DNA of 64,000 nucleotides from Madurella fahalii (lineage: Eukaryota; Ascomycota; Sordariomycetes; Sordariales), in assembly GCA_029876055.1 (NCBI GenBank), contig CM056875.1, positions 8,271,001-8,335,000 of the forward strand, given 5' to 3'. Made by a program: the position numbers and the translations under genes. Shown here one piece after another: positions 33,305-44,006 of this stretch. Position 1 is the first letter of the stretch. Each line of letters opens with the position of its first letter. The notes below the pieces were generated by a model, which did not search any database, was not told the origin of the DNA, and saw nothing but the letters and a program-made list of their open reading frames with translations.

Positions 33305-34834
33305 ACTTCATGGACTCGTTTTTTTCCTTATCTGTTCTTTTCTTCCTCTTTTTATGTTCTTTGGGTCTTGTTTCTTGAAAAGATCAAATTTTCAGCTGCC
33401 TAACTCACCAGACAACAATGCAGACACCGATTCCATTGGGCGTCTGCTCCTCCAGTTACAGATTGGTTGATGCACACGGCTTGCCTTACCATGGCTAGCA
33501 CTTCCCCTCCAGCCGGGCCTGGGCTTAGGTTTGCGCCCCTCGTTGAATTCAACCAAGATTACTTATCGTTCGAGCTAGGATGATATGAAGGGCTCGATGA
33601 TCATGACTCAGGAGGACTTATGGGCTCCAGTTCAATTAGTGATCTATTATTCTAGTTATGACCTATACATCCATCCTGAGATTGATTTCAAATCACTCGT
33701 CAAGGGGTATTTTTTTAAGCCGCTCGGCTCTTCCGGATATCCATGAGAACTGGCTGTGCCATGAATCAAGCTGTCGATACGGAACAGTTATTTCTGTGTC
33801 CCATCTTGACATTGGGTGGACTCGAAAAGTTCTAGTTATTGAACCGCGGAGCATGCCCTTGCAGTCTAAGTTGAGCCCGCACAACTATGAGAACTTATCG
33901 AAACCAGCACCCTGCGCTGGAATGGCTGAAAAGTGACAAGACGGAATCACGGCAAGGGCGTTAGGGATCAGAGGCACCGTGCATGGAAAATGCAAGATAT
34001 TCAGGAAAAACAATGCGCCCCTAGATTGCAGCACCCAGCTTCTCCAAAAGATGCAGCTTGGCAATCTCGGGAATATTGGCTCACCTGGATCGCTCAGCAC
34101 TCGAAATTGAATGGGCCATGTGTAACCCGCATGATTTCAAGCCGCACCTTGTGTTTCCATGAGCGTTGAGTGCCCAATGTTTACAGGAAGAGCATGGTCT
34201 AGTGGAACTTGGCTGTGCAGTACCATAGCGGAACCGCGGGATGACGGCAGTTCGTGACGTGACATTCCAGGGCCGCTCGACAAGATCAATACATCCTGGC
34301 TGTAATCTGGGGTTAACTACCGCAGGGCTGGCAACCAATCGATAGGGCAGTTGAGAGAGCTAATCTTGATTGTTCGGCGCCGCACCGATTGGGGGTTGGA
34401 GGGGGGTGGCTTCACCCCACCAGCCCAGCGCGTGCCCCTCCAGAAAATTTTCCCCGCCAATGCATATCAGGAGCAGTCGCTCCCCGTTATCCGGGACAAC
34501 AAACCACTCTTGAAAGATGGAACAAGTCTCACGCTGCTCTTGCCACTGCCCTGTGGCTTTGGTCCTTCTCCCACAGCGGTGAGCTTAGATTTCGCGAAGT
34601 GTCTTCTAGGCCCGTTCCAGTCCCTGCCCAGGCTGCTGCCACGCGCAGTTCTCACCCTTGCAAGCTCTCTCGTCCCGGGAGGACGACAGCCCGCCCGACT
34701 TCGGCACTCCACACTCCCAGCGGCGGAATATCAGGCCCGCCTCCCAACCTAACAACCATCCGTTGTTGGCAGTGCTGCCCTTCCATCTCATCGTCCTCAG
34801 CATCCCCATCAACCAGCATCGCTAAACCGGCAAA
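33305..34834. other. Intergenic region between tRNA-Ala and amidophosphoribosyltransferase gene
   Basis: About 1.5 kb. The left two thirds are AT-richer and have no gene. The right 400 bp is C/T-rich and should hold the promoter and leader of the downstream purine gene. A 12-nt match to the tRNA D arm (ATGGTCTAGTGG, about 34193-34204) is not part of a foldable tRNA. Confidence 0.5.
33319..33325 (+). terminator. Pol III terminator of tRNA-Ala
   Basis: A run of seven T starts 15 nt after the tRNA-Ala 3' end, the usual RNA polymerase III stop signal. Confidence 0.75.
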
Positions 34835-36706
34835 ATGTGTGGCATTCTTGGCCTCATTCTCGCCGACTCGTCGAGTACCGAGGCGGCCGTCGACCTGCAC
34901 GAGAGCCTGTATTACCTCCAGCATCGCGGTCAAGACGCCTGCGGCGTTGCTACCTGCGCATCGGGCGGCCGGATATTCCAGTGCAAAGGCAATGGCATGG
35001 CATCCAAGGTCTTCGAGGACGGCAAGCGCGTCGCTGACCTGCCGGGGTACATGGGCATCGCCCATCTGCGGTATCCTACGGCCGGAACGAGCTCGGTATG
35101 TTTGCTTCTTCAGGCATCGCGTCGACGTGGGCTGACTTTCTCCCCCTCCTTAAGAGCGCCGAGAGCCAGCCGTTCTATGTCAACTCGCCGTACGGCATTT
35201 GCTTCGCGCACAACGGCAACCTGATCAACGCGCCTGCCCTGCGGACCTATCTCGACAAGGAAGCTCATCGGCATGTCAACACCGATTCGGATAGCGAGCT
35301 TATGCTCAATGTCTTTGCCAATGCCCTCAACGAGACCGGCAAGGCACGCGTCAACGTTGATGACATCTTCAGCTCCCTCGCCCAGACCTATCAGAAATGC
35401 CAGGGCGGATGGGCCGTCACCGCCATGATTGCCGGTTTTGGGATTCTGGCCTTCCGCGACTCGTTCGGGATCCGCCCGCTCATCATGGGAAGCCGCCCGT
35501 CGGCCACGCTGGAGGGCGGGATGGACTACATGCTGGCGTCCGAGAGCATCGCGCTCCGTCAGCTGGGCTTCCGGGATTTCCAGGACATCCTGCCGGGCCA
35601 GGCCGTCTTTATCCAGAAGGGCGGTAAGCCACAGTTCCATCAGGTCACCGAAGCCAAGGCCTACTCGCCGGATATCTTTGAGTATGTCTACTTTGCCAGG
35701 CCGGACTCGGTGATGGACGGTATCTCTGTCAATAGCAGCAGACAGAATATGGGCGCCAAGCTGGCGGACAAGATCAAGGAAGTTCTCGGCGAGGAAGGAA
35801 TCAAGGAAATCGACGTCATCATCCCGGTTCCCGAGACCAGCAACACAGCGGCTGCGGTCGTGTCGGAGCGCCTAGGCAAGCCGTTTTCTAACGGCTTTAT
35901 CAAGAACCGATACGTGTATCGAACGTTCATTCTCCCCGGCCAAAAGGCACGGCAAAAGAGCGTTAGGCGGAAGCTCAGTGCCATGGAGTCCGAGTTCAAC
36001 GGGCGCGTTGTCTGTCTGGTAGACGATTCGATCGTCCGTGGAACCACAAGCCGGGAGATTGTCAGCATGGCGCGAGAGGCTGGAGCGCGCAAGGTCATCT
36101 TTGCAAGCTGCGCCCCTCCTATCAAACATCCCCATATCGTGAGCTTCCTTGCCCTTTTTGTCAGGCTTCTCACTAACCGCTCGGCAGTATGGTATCGATC
36201 TTGCCACTCCCCAAGAGCTGATCGCGCACGAGAAGACGAGGCAGGATATCGCCAAGCACATGAATGCCGACGACGTCATCTACCAAGACCTCGACGATCT
36301 TAAAGCGGCGTGCATGGAGGTGGCGCCTACAGGCAAGGTCAAGGATTTCGAGGTTGGCGTGTTCTGTGGCAAGTACAAGACGGAGGTGCCGGATGGCTAT
36401 TTTGAGCATCTCAACGAGATCCGGGGCAAGAAGCGGAAGAGCGCCGAGGAGGCCGGCGCCCAGAACGCCGTTGGAAACAGCGGGCCGGTGAACGTGGCCA
36501 AACGCGGGCTCAAGGAGGGCGCCTTCTATATTGAACTCAGGGGCCAGGCCACCAATCATGATGACAGGGATGCCGGTCCGCAGAGTCCCGAGAACCGTCA
36601 AGACATCAGGTACGTCGCCGTCGCCGTCGCCGTCGCCATCTGCCTCTGCGTGGGGTGCTGATCTTGCTGACTCTCACACAGCCTTCATAACTTGGCGAAT
36701 GAATAG
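34835..36706 (+). CDS. Amidophosphoribosyltransferase (PurF/Ade4)
   Basis: Exons: 34835-35095, 35155-36138, 36188-36609, 36682-36706, giving 563 residues. It makes 5-phosphoribosylamine from PRPP and glutamine, the committed step of de novo purine synthesis, in the cytosol. The protein begins MCGILGLI, so Cys2 becomes the N-terminal nucleophile of the class II glutaminase. The glutaminase domain shows LQHRGQDACGVAT, AHLRYPTAG and FAHNGNL. The synthase domain carries the PRPP motif VVCLVDDSIVRGTT. Exon 1 joins exon 2 as GTSS|SAESQPFY, exactly as expected for the family. Intron 3 splits an Ser codon and leads to the short end SLHNLANE. The intron contains GTCGCC repeats; if retained, the frame stays open to 36661 and gives a hydrophobic Ala-Val tail. 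No metal-binding cysteines are evident, as in the yeast-type enzyme. Confidence 0.95.
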
Positions 36707-37225
36707 AGGAAGAAAAGACGTGGGGCGTAGCACAAAATGACACGGATAGATGGCAATAACCCTGGGACGTTTCCGGTTCGTTACTAGAGTGGTTCATCTA
36801 GGGGTGAAGAGATTTGGTGGCTTTTTGCTTTTTGCATCGGATAGCGTAGATTTCACGGAAATTCGGCAGAAAAGCCTTGACAATCATTCTTGAGCAGGAC
36901 AAATGGATACGTTGCTCATAAATGAAGACGACTTTGTACAGGCATCTAGATATCTTGGGGACATTTGTATTCCCTGAACTAACAGGGATTTATCCTCAAC
37001 TACCTAACTAACTTAACTGAACTACCTTATCTCTTTGACTTCTCGCTTCCTGTTGGGGCACCTGGTAGTATCCGTTACCTCTGTAGCATCCTGATTTCCC
37101 TCGCATGCAACCGACTCCCTGAGATGCAAACAATCTAAGTTTAGACAAGATATGTTTTTCTGTTGGTCCTTTTCCTCGGGGGAGAAAAACCCCCCCCCCC
37201 CCCCCCCCCAGAAAAAAAAAGAGGA
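36707..37225. other. Convergent intergenic region with C20 tract
   Basis: 519 bp between the 3' ends of the purine gene and the trehalase gene. A run of 20 C (37190-37209), followed by an A-rich run, lies 17 bp past the trehalase stop codon. No gene is seen. Confidence 0.6.
37190..37209 (+). repeat. C20 homopolymer
   Basis: Twenty consecutive C just past the trehalase stop codon. On the minus-strand transcript this is a G20 run in the 3' UTR, able in principle to form a G-quadruplex. Confidence 0.9.
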
Positions 37226-39737
37226 TCAGACCAGCTCGGCCAGGGCCTTGGCCCGGTTCTCCTCCACCGCCTTGACGAAGGTCTCGTAGGGGGTCAAGGC
37301 ACCCAGCGCCCGGCGCATATGGGCGTTAACAATCTGCAAGCCGTAGATGTAGCTGGCATTGACCCAACCGAATCTGCAAGTAGATCAGTCAGCATCTTAC
37401 TCCATCATACAGTGTATAGTTATAGATAAGACGGAAGAAGGTGGGAACTCACCCCTCCTTAGCAACCCCCTTAAAGTCCAGCCCCTGGTTCCCATACTCG
37501 GCGTCGACGCGGTGCGGATCAATGGGCCGCGTGACGTCGTACTTTTCCACCACGACGCCATTGAAGTCCACAAACGCCTTGGTGATCATGAACAGCCACT
37601 TGTAGGCGAGGCGCTCGGCCTCCTCGGTGAAGCTGTAGCGGTACAGGCCCGTCCACGCCAGCATCTGCTGCGGCGCCCAGCCGTAGGGGTAATCCCACTG
37701 GCGGTTGGGCCGCTCGAGGCCGATCTCGCCGCGGCTCTCCTTGGTACCCGACAGCAGCCCGCCAAAGGCCTCGAAGCGCGGCAACGCCTTGGTCACCATG
37801 GCGGCCGCCTGCTTGGGGCTGCTGACGCCGGCCCAGAGCGCCCAGAAGGTGGTGGCGCTCTCGTAGGTGCACTGGGCGCGCTTGGCCGTGTCGTAGTCAA
37901 AGTACATGCCCTCCTGCTCGTTCCAGAGGTACTTGTCGATGGCGAGCTTGCGGCGCTTGGCGCGGCGGTCCCAGATGGCCGACGACTCGACCTGGCCTGG
38001 TTGCAGGGCGGTGCCTACGCAGTACTCCTCTGGGATGACCAGCTTGTCGTGGAAGACGTTGCGGATGGTGCGTGCAATGTCCGTCTCGTACTTGAAGAGG
38101 AGCGAGTTGAGGTCGATGGTGGCCAGGTCGGCGCAGATGCCCTCGAAGCGGTACGTCGTGTCGTGGCCCGACTCGCGGACCGCCCGGTCGTGCATGAAGT
38201 AGTCATCGAGCGCGGGCTCCTTGATCCGCCCGTTGTTGTAAGCCTCGACGAACTCTTCGAACGTGACGCCGTGCTTCTTGACGTACGGTTCGAGGATGTG
38301 GACAAAATGGCCGGCCTCGGTCTCGGGCGGGACGCCGAGTCCTTGGGGTCGGTACCGGGAGAGACCAGTCACGGGGTCTAAGCGCGGTTCGGCCACCCAG
38401 ACGCTGTGGTATTCCTTGATGGCGGCAAGGATAGCAGTTTTGAGAAAGTCGAGGGCGCCCGGCTCATGCTTGATCTTGTCGTAAACCCGGAGAGCCATGT
38501 CTGTGAGGAAGGGTGGCTGTGACCGGCAGAGGTAGTACGACCGTGTGGCGTTGAGGATCTTGCCGTAGTGCTTAATGCAGAAGCAAAAGTTGAGCACCAT
38601 CGATTTGGCAAGGTCGACCTTGTCGTGGACTAACAATCCCAGAGACTCCATGTAGCTGTCCCACCCGTACAGCTCATTGAACCGTCCCCCCGGCACGACG
38701 AACGGCCGGCCTTTCAGCGTCTTCTTGCCAGTCTTGGGATCTGTCGTCTCCTCCATGTCCACGGCTAGAAGACCCGGCTTGGCGTTCATATCCCGAACCA
38801 GCTCAGGGGTGATCTTCTCGGGAAGAAGTTGCACGTCTAGCCGGATCTCGGGCCGCTCCTGCGCCAGCTTGGTGTAGTACTCGTATTGCTCCGGCGCACC
38901 TCTAGGGACGTAGATGCGCGGCCGAGGGTCATCGGTCCAGTCCTTGGGATCCCGTGCAGCAACTTCGATGCTGGAAGCGTCGATCCGCCGCGTGAGCCCC
39001 TCCCAGAAATGGTCTCGGATCATTCGTGACAACCGGTTCACGGGGTTCTCATTCAGTCTCGCCTCGTCAAGGATAATCTGCTTGCGGCCGTACTCCTTGG
39101 CGAGCGATAGCTCCTGCAGGAGATTGGACAGCATGTAGGTACCGCGGATATCGAATCGGTTGTGTCCATTGGACGCTGCTGTGCGCAGAGTAATGACCTG
39201 ACGGGGGCAAACCATCAGCATATGCTGGCTACGTGTTCTTTGCAAGTAGTTCTGCTCACTTTGGGACCGCTGTCCTCGATTGTGATCTGCATGTTCCTAT
39301 CTGGGTCCTCCTGTGCTAGGAGGCTCTCGAGTGTTGGTTCGACCTGGATCAGGAATCGGCGGTGATGGGGAATTGTTGTCTCGTCTGGGACGCAATGTCA
39401 GTACCGGGGGGGGGGGGGGAGGGCGATGCGGTTTTGTCCTTACCGTGGCTTCCTCGCCTGTACGGCTCCTGCAGAGCCAGCCGCTCCATCTGCTTGAACA
39501 GGCTGTTCTGTTGCGCATCCCCGGTCAGTAATTGGCAGCGGGCCCAACGGTCTCGGGTTCACTCACCTGAGAGTACGTGCGGGTTCTCGGTCCGGAGCGC
39601 GTGTTGAGATGGCGTTCTTCGGCGGTATAGTACGTCCGCGCATCGTCGTAAACGCCCAGCTCGTCGATTGAGCCTCGATGCCGCGGCGGACCCGCGGGCG
39701 CGGGACCGGCTATCTCGGTGCGCGGGATGATAGGCAT
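37226..39737 (-). CDS. Neutral trehalase (GH37)
   Basis: Five exons: 39567-39737, 39444-39507, 39260-39384, 37453-39197, 37226-37373, giving 750 residues, normal for cytosolic neutral trehalases. It splits trehalose into two glucoses when cells leave rest or stress. The trehalase signatures PGGRFNELYGWDSYM and QWDYPYGWAPQQ are present. Ahead of them is the regulatory N-terminus of the neutral class: a PKA-type site RRGS in PYRRGSHDET (codons next to intron 2) and the calcium-site-like DPDRNMQITIEDSGP. There is no signal peptide. The gene therefore looks controlled by phosphorylation and calcium, as in yeasts. Introns are 59, 59, 62 and 79 bp. Intron 2 (39385-39443) contains a run of about 13 G on the plus strand (C on the transcript), which overlaps its branch/acceptor region. 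Two stress-element-like sites lie upstream. Confidence 0.95.
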
Positions 39738-40045
39738 GGTGGGTGTGTTGGAGGGCCGGGTGGAAGGCGAGGTTCGAGCAGCGCAAAAGGAGCTGTGTCT
39801 CTGCTTCGTCGATCAGGGACTTTTGCGGTCCGCGTTCTCAGCACTCGTGCGGTCCCGTTGTCCCTTGGAGAGAAAAGGGAAGACAGGCAGGCAGGAGACG
39901 GCTGTGGCGTCGCTGGGAGATTTGTCTCACAGACGGTTTGCAGGCCGGGTTCGGGGGACAGGGTCTGCGAGTGCCGCCGTCGCTGCGGAATGACAGGCCC
40001 GAGATTGGGATGCGGTCACGCGGGCCCATAAAACGAAACGCTAAA

Positions 40046-40050
40046 CCCCT
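40046..40050 (-). promoter_or_regulatory. STRE-like site (AGGGG on minus strand)
   Basis: CCCCT on the plus strand, 309 bp upstream of the trehalase start. Five-base stress elements of this kind control neutral trehalases in yeasts, but so short a match also occurs by chance. Confidence 0.2.
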
Positions 40051-40184
40051 GGAAGCTGTGATGGGCCCCGGTTGAGGCGAGACAGAGCTGAATTGCCGTA
40101 CGTGGTTGGCCGGCAACGGAGTTGCTTCGAGAACGAAAAGTGTGATATGGGTGTCCCGTTGTTTCTCTTGCTTTGCGCTCGGTG

Positions 40185-40189
40185 AGGGG
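40185..40189 (+). promoter_or_regulatory. STRE-like site (AGGGG)
   Basis: AGGGG 448 bp upstream of the trehalase start, in the opposite orientation to the site at 40046. It is weak evidence on its own. Confidence 0.2.
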
Positions 40190-41666
40190 TGGGCGCCGGG
40201 AATCGGAATGCGTCACGATGGGGATTCTGGATTTCGATTCTGGCCGGTGTCAGCGATCGGCCGCTGCGGAAACGTTTGGAGCTAGGCAACCAACTTGATC
40301 GGATGGGCAGGTCGGAAACAAACGACCAAGATGCGATCCAATTGTCTAGTTCACTTATAAAAACCGAGCTGCGTCGCGGCCCAAGAGCATCCCGCAAACT
40401 GAAGATGTTTGGTGGGGTTCCCGCCAATCGTGGCGAACCCACGATGGTATTTCTCGCTGATGGTGGGCAGCAGAAGCCGCGGTTGCATGCAGCTCGCCAA
40501 TCCCCTTTGCTCGTATTATCTGCATGTACTCCGTACATACATCTACCTCTTGATTCGCGGTTATCAGCTCAAGGGCATATCCGGTATCTGTTTCGCTGTG
40601 CACAGAACGCGATACAGAATGCCCCATCTCAAATTTTACCCCGGTCTTTCGCTCTCGAGAGCCCGTCCTGTAACCGATACACTGTTGTCGTCACCGTTGA
40701 GCTCCGGTGGGTTGAGCTTGTGTCACTGTGGGACATGGGTCCACTATGACGAAGCACTTGCACGTTTCCACCGTCCACTCCATCCACTTTTCGACGCGGT
40801 GAGGGAATATCAGACGTCGACAAGGCTAGGAACAACGGATTATGGTTTGGGTAAATCTCGAGATGGGACTTGGCGGCGACCAGAGAAGAACGTTCTAGAC
40901 TGGGGACTTGAAAATGAATTGGGGCGATGTTTGGGAAGTTAAAGTTTTTTTAGTTTTTTTTCTTTTTCGGCTTCACCTACATACAGGGCTGAAATTGGCC
41001 TGTCGCCCCCCGCGTGTCGTGCTGTGCTTGTGCTACCCCACGAGATCCCCCTCTCGGTTCCTGGTGGACATTGAGGCGCGGGACGGGAACACCGAGTAAA
41101 AAGCCCAGGTGGACGACGGACTTTTCCCTTCCCGTCGCTTCACATCTGGAACCGCGCGCACATGACCGTTTTCCAGCGGAATCTTGCGAAGCTTGGCGCT
41201 CGTTTGCATTTGCGCCAAACCCGTTCTGAACTGCGCCATGCACAAGCTGGGCGTGGGGGTCCGGATCCGAACAAACGGGTCTTCGCTGTCCAAAAAGTCC
41301 GGACGGCTTTCTCATCGCGCACTCGTTGGAAGTGACACGTACGGCGGAATATAATGTGGCATTCGAAGTACTGTACATGTTATCCGTGTTCTAAACCATT
41401 CTAAATATAACCCTTCTCAGATCGATGCATAGGCAACGTGAAACAGATCCAACCAACGCCACCTTTATCCAGCGAGGCAGGGCGCACGTCGGCAGTGTTG
41501 GCCCAGGACTCTGTGAACCGGCCAGCCGTGTAATAATACAACCCAGTTAGAGAATATACAGATGAAGAAAAGATCCCGAACCAAGCAACGCCATAGCCCG
41601 ACGTGTAACCAAAACACCAGCCGTTTAACACCACGCAACTGCCAAGAATAAGGGCTAACAACGGCC

Positions 41667-44006
41667 TCACGCAATGTCGATCGGATGCTCCCACTTGATC
41701 GGATGCACCAACATGCTCCTCAAACATAGCCGTCCCGTACTGTCTGGCCTCTCCTCCTCGTCCTTGCCGCCCCGCAGCGTCCCCTCGCCAGACCGGCCGC
41801 CGTTGGCGCCCCGACCATCATGCTGCGCATAGCCCAGCCAGCGACGCCATAGCAGGCCTGCAAATTCGCTGTGGTAGTACCACGTGGTACCCTTGTGAAT
41901 GTGCTCATTTGCAAAGTCAAACGGGCTGCCGCGCCCGCTGGTCGAGTGGTCGCGCCCACCGTTAAACGAACCGTCGAGCTCCTCAAGGTCCCACTCGCGG
42001 TCAATGTAGACGGGATGCGGCGCGTAGACGACCTTGAGGCCGTGGTGTAGCGCCATCGTGACTGGGAACATCTCGCTGAACATGGTGTGGTGTAGCCGCC
42101 ACGTTTCTTCGTGCATGACCTCGAGCAGTCGGCGGCTCAAACGTGAGGCGGTCACGATGGAACACCGTCGCGGAGGCATCGGGAAGTCGCGCTTGTAGCC
42201 GGTCACGTCAGAAGCAAATACCCACCCGGAATCTTCGACGTCAAAGATGGGGTTCAACGTAATGAGGTCCGCATCCTCGCCGACGCCGCATTGGGACATG
42301 TCCCCATCGATGCACGACTGCGGGAAGAAGCTCCCACCTCGCGACTCGGAGCGAAGAGGGAGGCGGCCGGGGAACGGTACAGGCCCGAGGACAGTGGGGC
42401 GGCCGCTGGCTTGGGTCTCGTTGTGGACAAGGTCGACGAAAGCGTCCCAATCCCCGTGGTAGCCGGGGATATAATACTTAGCCGACCGCTCCCACAGCTC
42501 GACACGAGACTGCTTTTTGGCCCAGATGCCGAGCCGGTCGAACAGTTCGTAGTAATTTCCAAGCCAACGCATATCCAGCTCCCAATTCCAGAAATATTCG
42601 TACTCGGAATGCATCATGGCGAAGTGCTGAAGCGCCAGGTGCGCGCTGCGGTAGACCCCATAGATATCACGGCTGCTTGGGTTGGCAACATTGGGACCAA
42701 ACTTTCCCGGGTACACAAGACGCATCTGGGCTTCGGACCAGAGCGTGCAAATGCTGTGAAGTTCCTCGGGCACGTTCTCGTCCAGGATTCTCTGCGCTGT
42801 CTCGGGATCCGCCCAGATAGCCTCGTCATCATCGCGGACATGTAGCAGGAAGTGGACCTCATACTCCCCTCCGGACCTCAGCGAAAGCTCCGAGATCATG
42901 GCGCGGAAGTTGAGGAGCGCGTGGTGAGTCCACTGGAAGCCGGTGTAAGATCGAACCACAACAGCTGTTCGCGGGATCGTTTTCCGCTCATGGCCGAGGA
43001 AAGATCGCCGTTGGTGCTTGATCGGCACGGTTTTAGAGGAACCCTTCCGCTCCTGAGGCTCGTTGAAACGTTTCTTGTTGGATTCGTAGCATCGAGTTTG
43101 CGCATCGCCCCAGTCGATTACCAGTTTATCGTAGTCAATTTTGCCCGTCTTTTGCCACACGGCGTCGCTTCCTTCGCGCTCCGTGTCCAGGCCAACTTCC
43201 ATGCCTCCCTCCTCAAAGCCGTACCCCAGACCGTATGGCCCGTACCTTCCGAACCTATCGAAGCAGATGTCGTCTCTCAATCCCAGGAGATCATACGATC
43301 CAATCACGGGTTTCGGTTGGCCCTGGACGATACCATTGTAGGCATAGAGGTCTGGAACGGGAATCTTCTTGTCCTTGTCCAAATAACAAGGTTCGACTGG
43401 ATGATATTCGGCCGTGTAATCTGACGAGTCGTAGTCTGGTTGGGGTACAAAGGGTGTGGGAGTCGGCAACCCGGTGTACGAGAGCGTGAGGGGGAATGGT
43501 GACTCCTCGCCCGGCCGCCTGGGGTACTCGGGCTTATAATCACTAACTGGCACCAACGCCTTGAGGCCGTTGAAAAAGCCATCGAGACTGAATATTTAGC
43601 ACCCTGTCCTATATCCGTTGGTGAGGAGCGCTCACTGTCTGAATCGTAGCCAACTTGGTTTGATCTCGCCTTGCGGCATGTCGACCGGATCGTTGCTTGC
43701 CGGCACTACGAAGACTACCTGGGGTTCGTCGTGTCTGTCCTTTGCAACCTGCCCGAAGCTCACCATCTCTAGTAAACTGTCCCTGCGCTGGCGGACCCCG
43801 CCGGAGGACAGCGCAAGGCATAGTAGAAAGAAAACGCCGATGCTCCAGAGGATTACCCTCCGGTATAAGCAATGGCCCAGAAGCGCCCGCACTCGGAATT
43901 TCGGTTCCTGATGCACTGGCAAATGAAGGAGAGGTTTTTTATCGGTTGAAATTATACTCGATAAAGACTTGGAACTGCTTCTCGAGGAAAACAAGCCGCG
44001 CTCCAT
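41667..44006 (-). CDS. DUF3405 type II membrane protein
   Basis: Two exons, 43636-44006 and 41667-43587, with a 48-bp intron, give 763 residues. The N-terminal cytoplasmic tail is Ser-rich (MERGLFSSRSSSKSL). One transmembrane helix follows (VILWSIGVFFLLCLALSSG, about residue 54-72), then a large lumenal or extracellular domain. That domain contains segments I associate with DUF3405: TAVVVRSYTGFQWTHHAL, VHFLLHVRDDDEAIW, EYEYFWNWELDMRWLGNYY and GDADLITLNPIFD-like EDADLITLNPIFD. The single anchor plus the DxD-like ELDMRW segment suggests a Golgi or surface glycosyltransferase-like protein, but the family has no proven activity that I know of. NET and similar sequons fit a lumenal location. The split codon at the intron (CA|T) keeps RFRHLDGFFNGLKAL continuous. 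Confidence 0.88.

Larger units (their letters stand above)
39738..41666. other. Intergenic region upstream of trehalase, downstream of DUF3405 gene
   Basis: 1.9 kb. The left part should be the trehalase promoter. Overlapping open frames at 40189-40749 and 40409-40942 (plus) are low-quality and match no family. No RNA gene is seen. Confidence 0.5.

Noticed and set aside
34193..34270. tRNA-like start (ATGGTCTAGTGG) on the plus strand
   Set aside because: The downstream sequence forms no anticodon stem or T arm and the match is only 12 nt.
37359..38381. 340-codon open frame on the plus strand
   Set aside because: Antisense shadow of the trehalase catalytic exon, with the Val/Leu/Asp/Ala-heavy make-up of such shadows.
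40189..40942. Two overlapping plus-strand frames of 186 and 177 codons upstream of trehalase
   Set aside because: No motif and no codon bias; one overlaps the other in a different frame.
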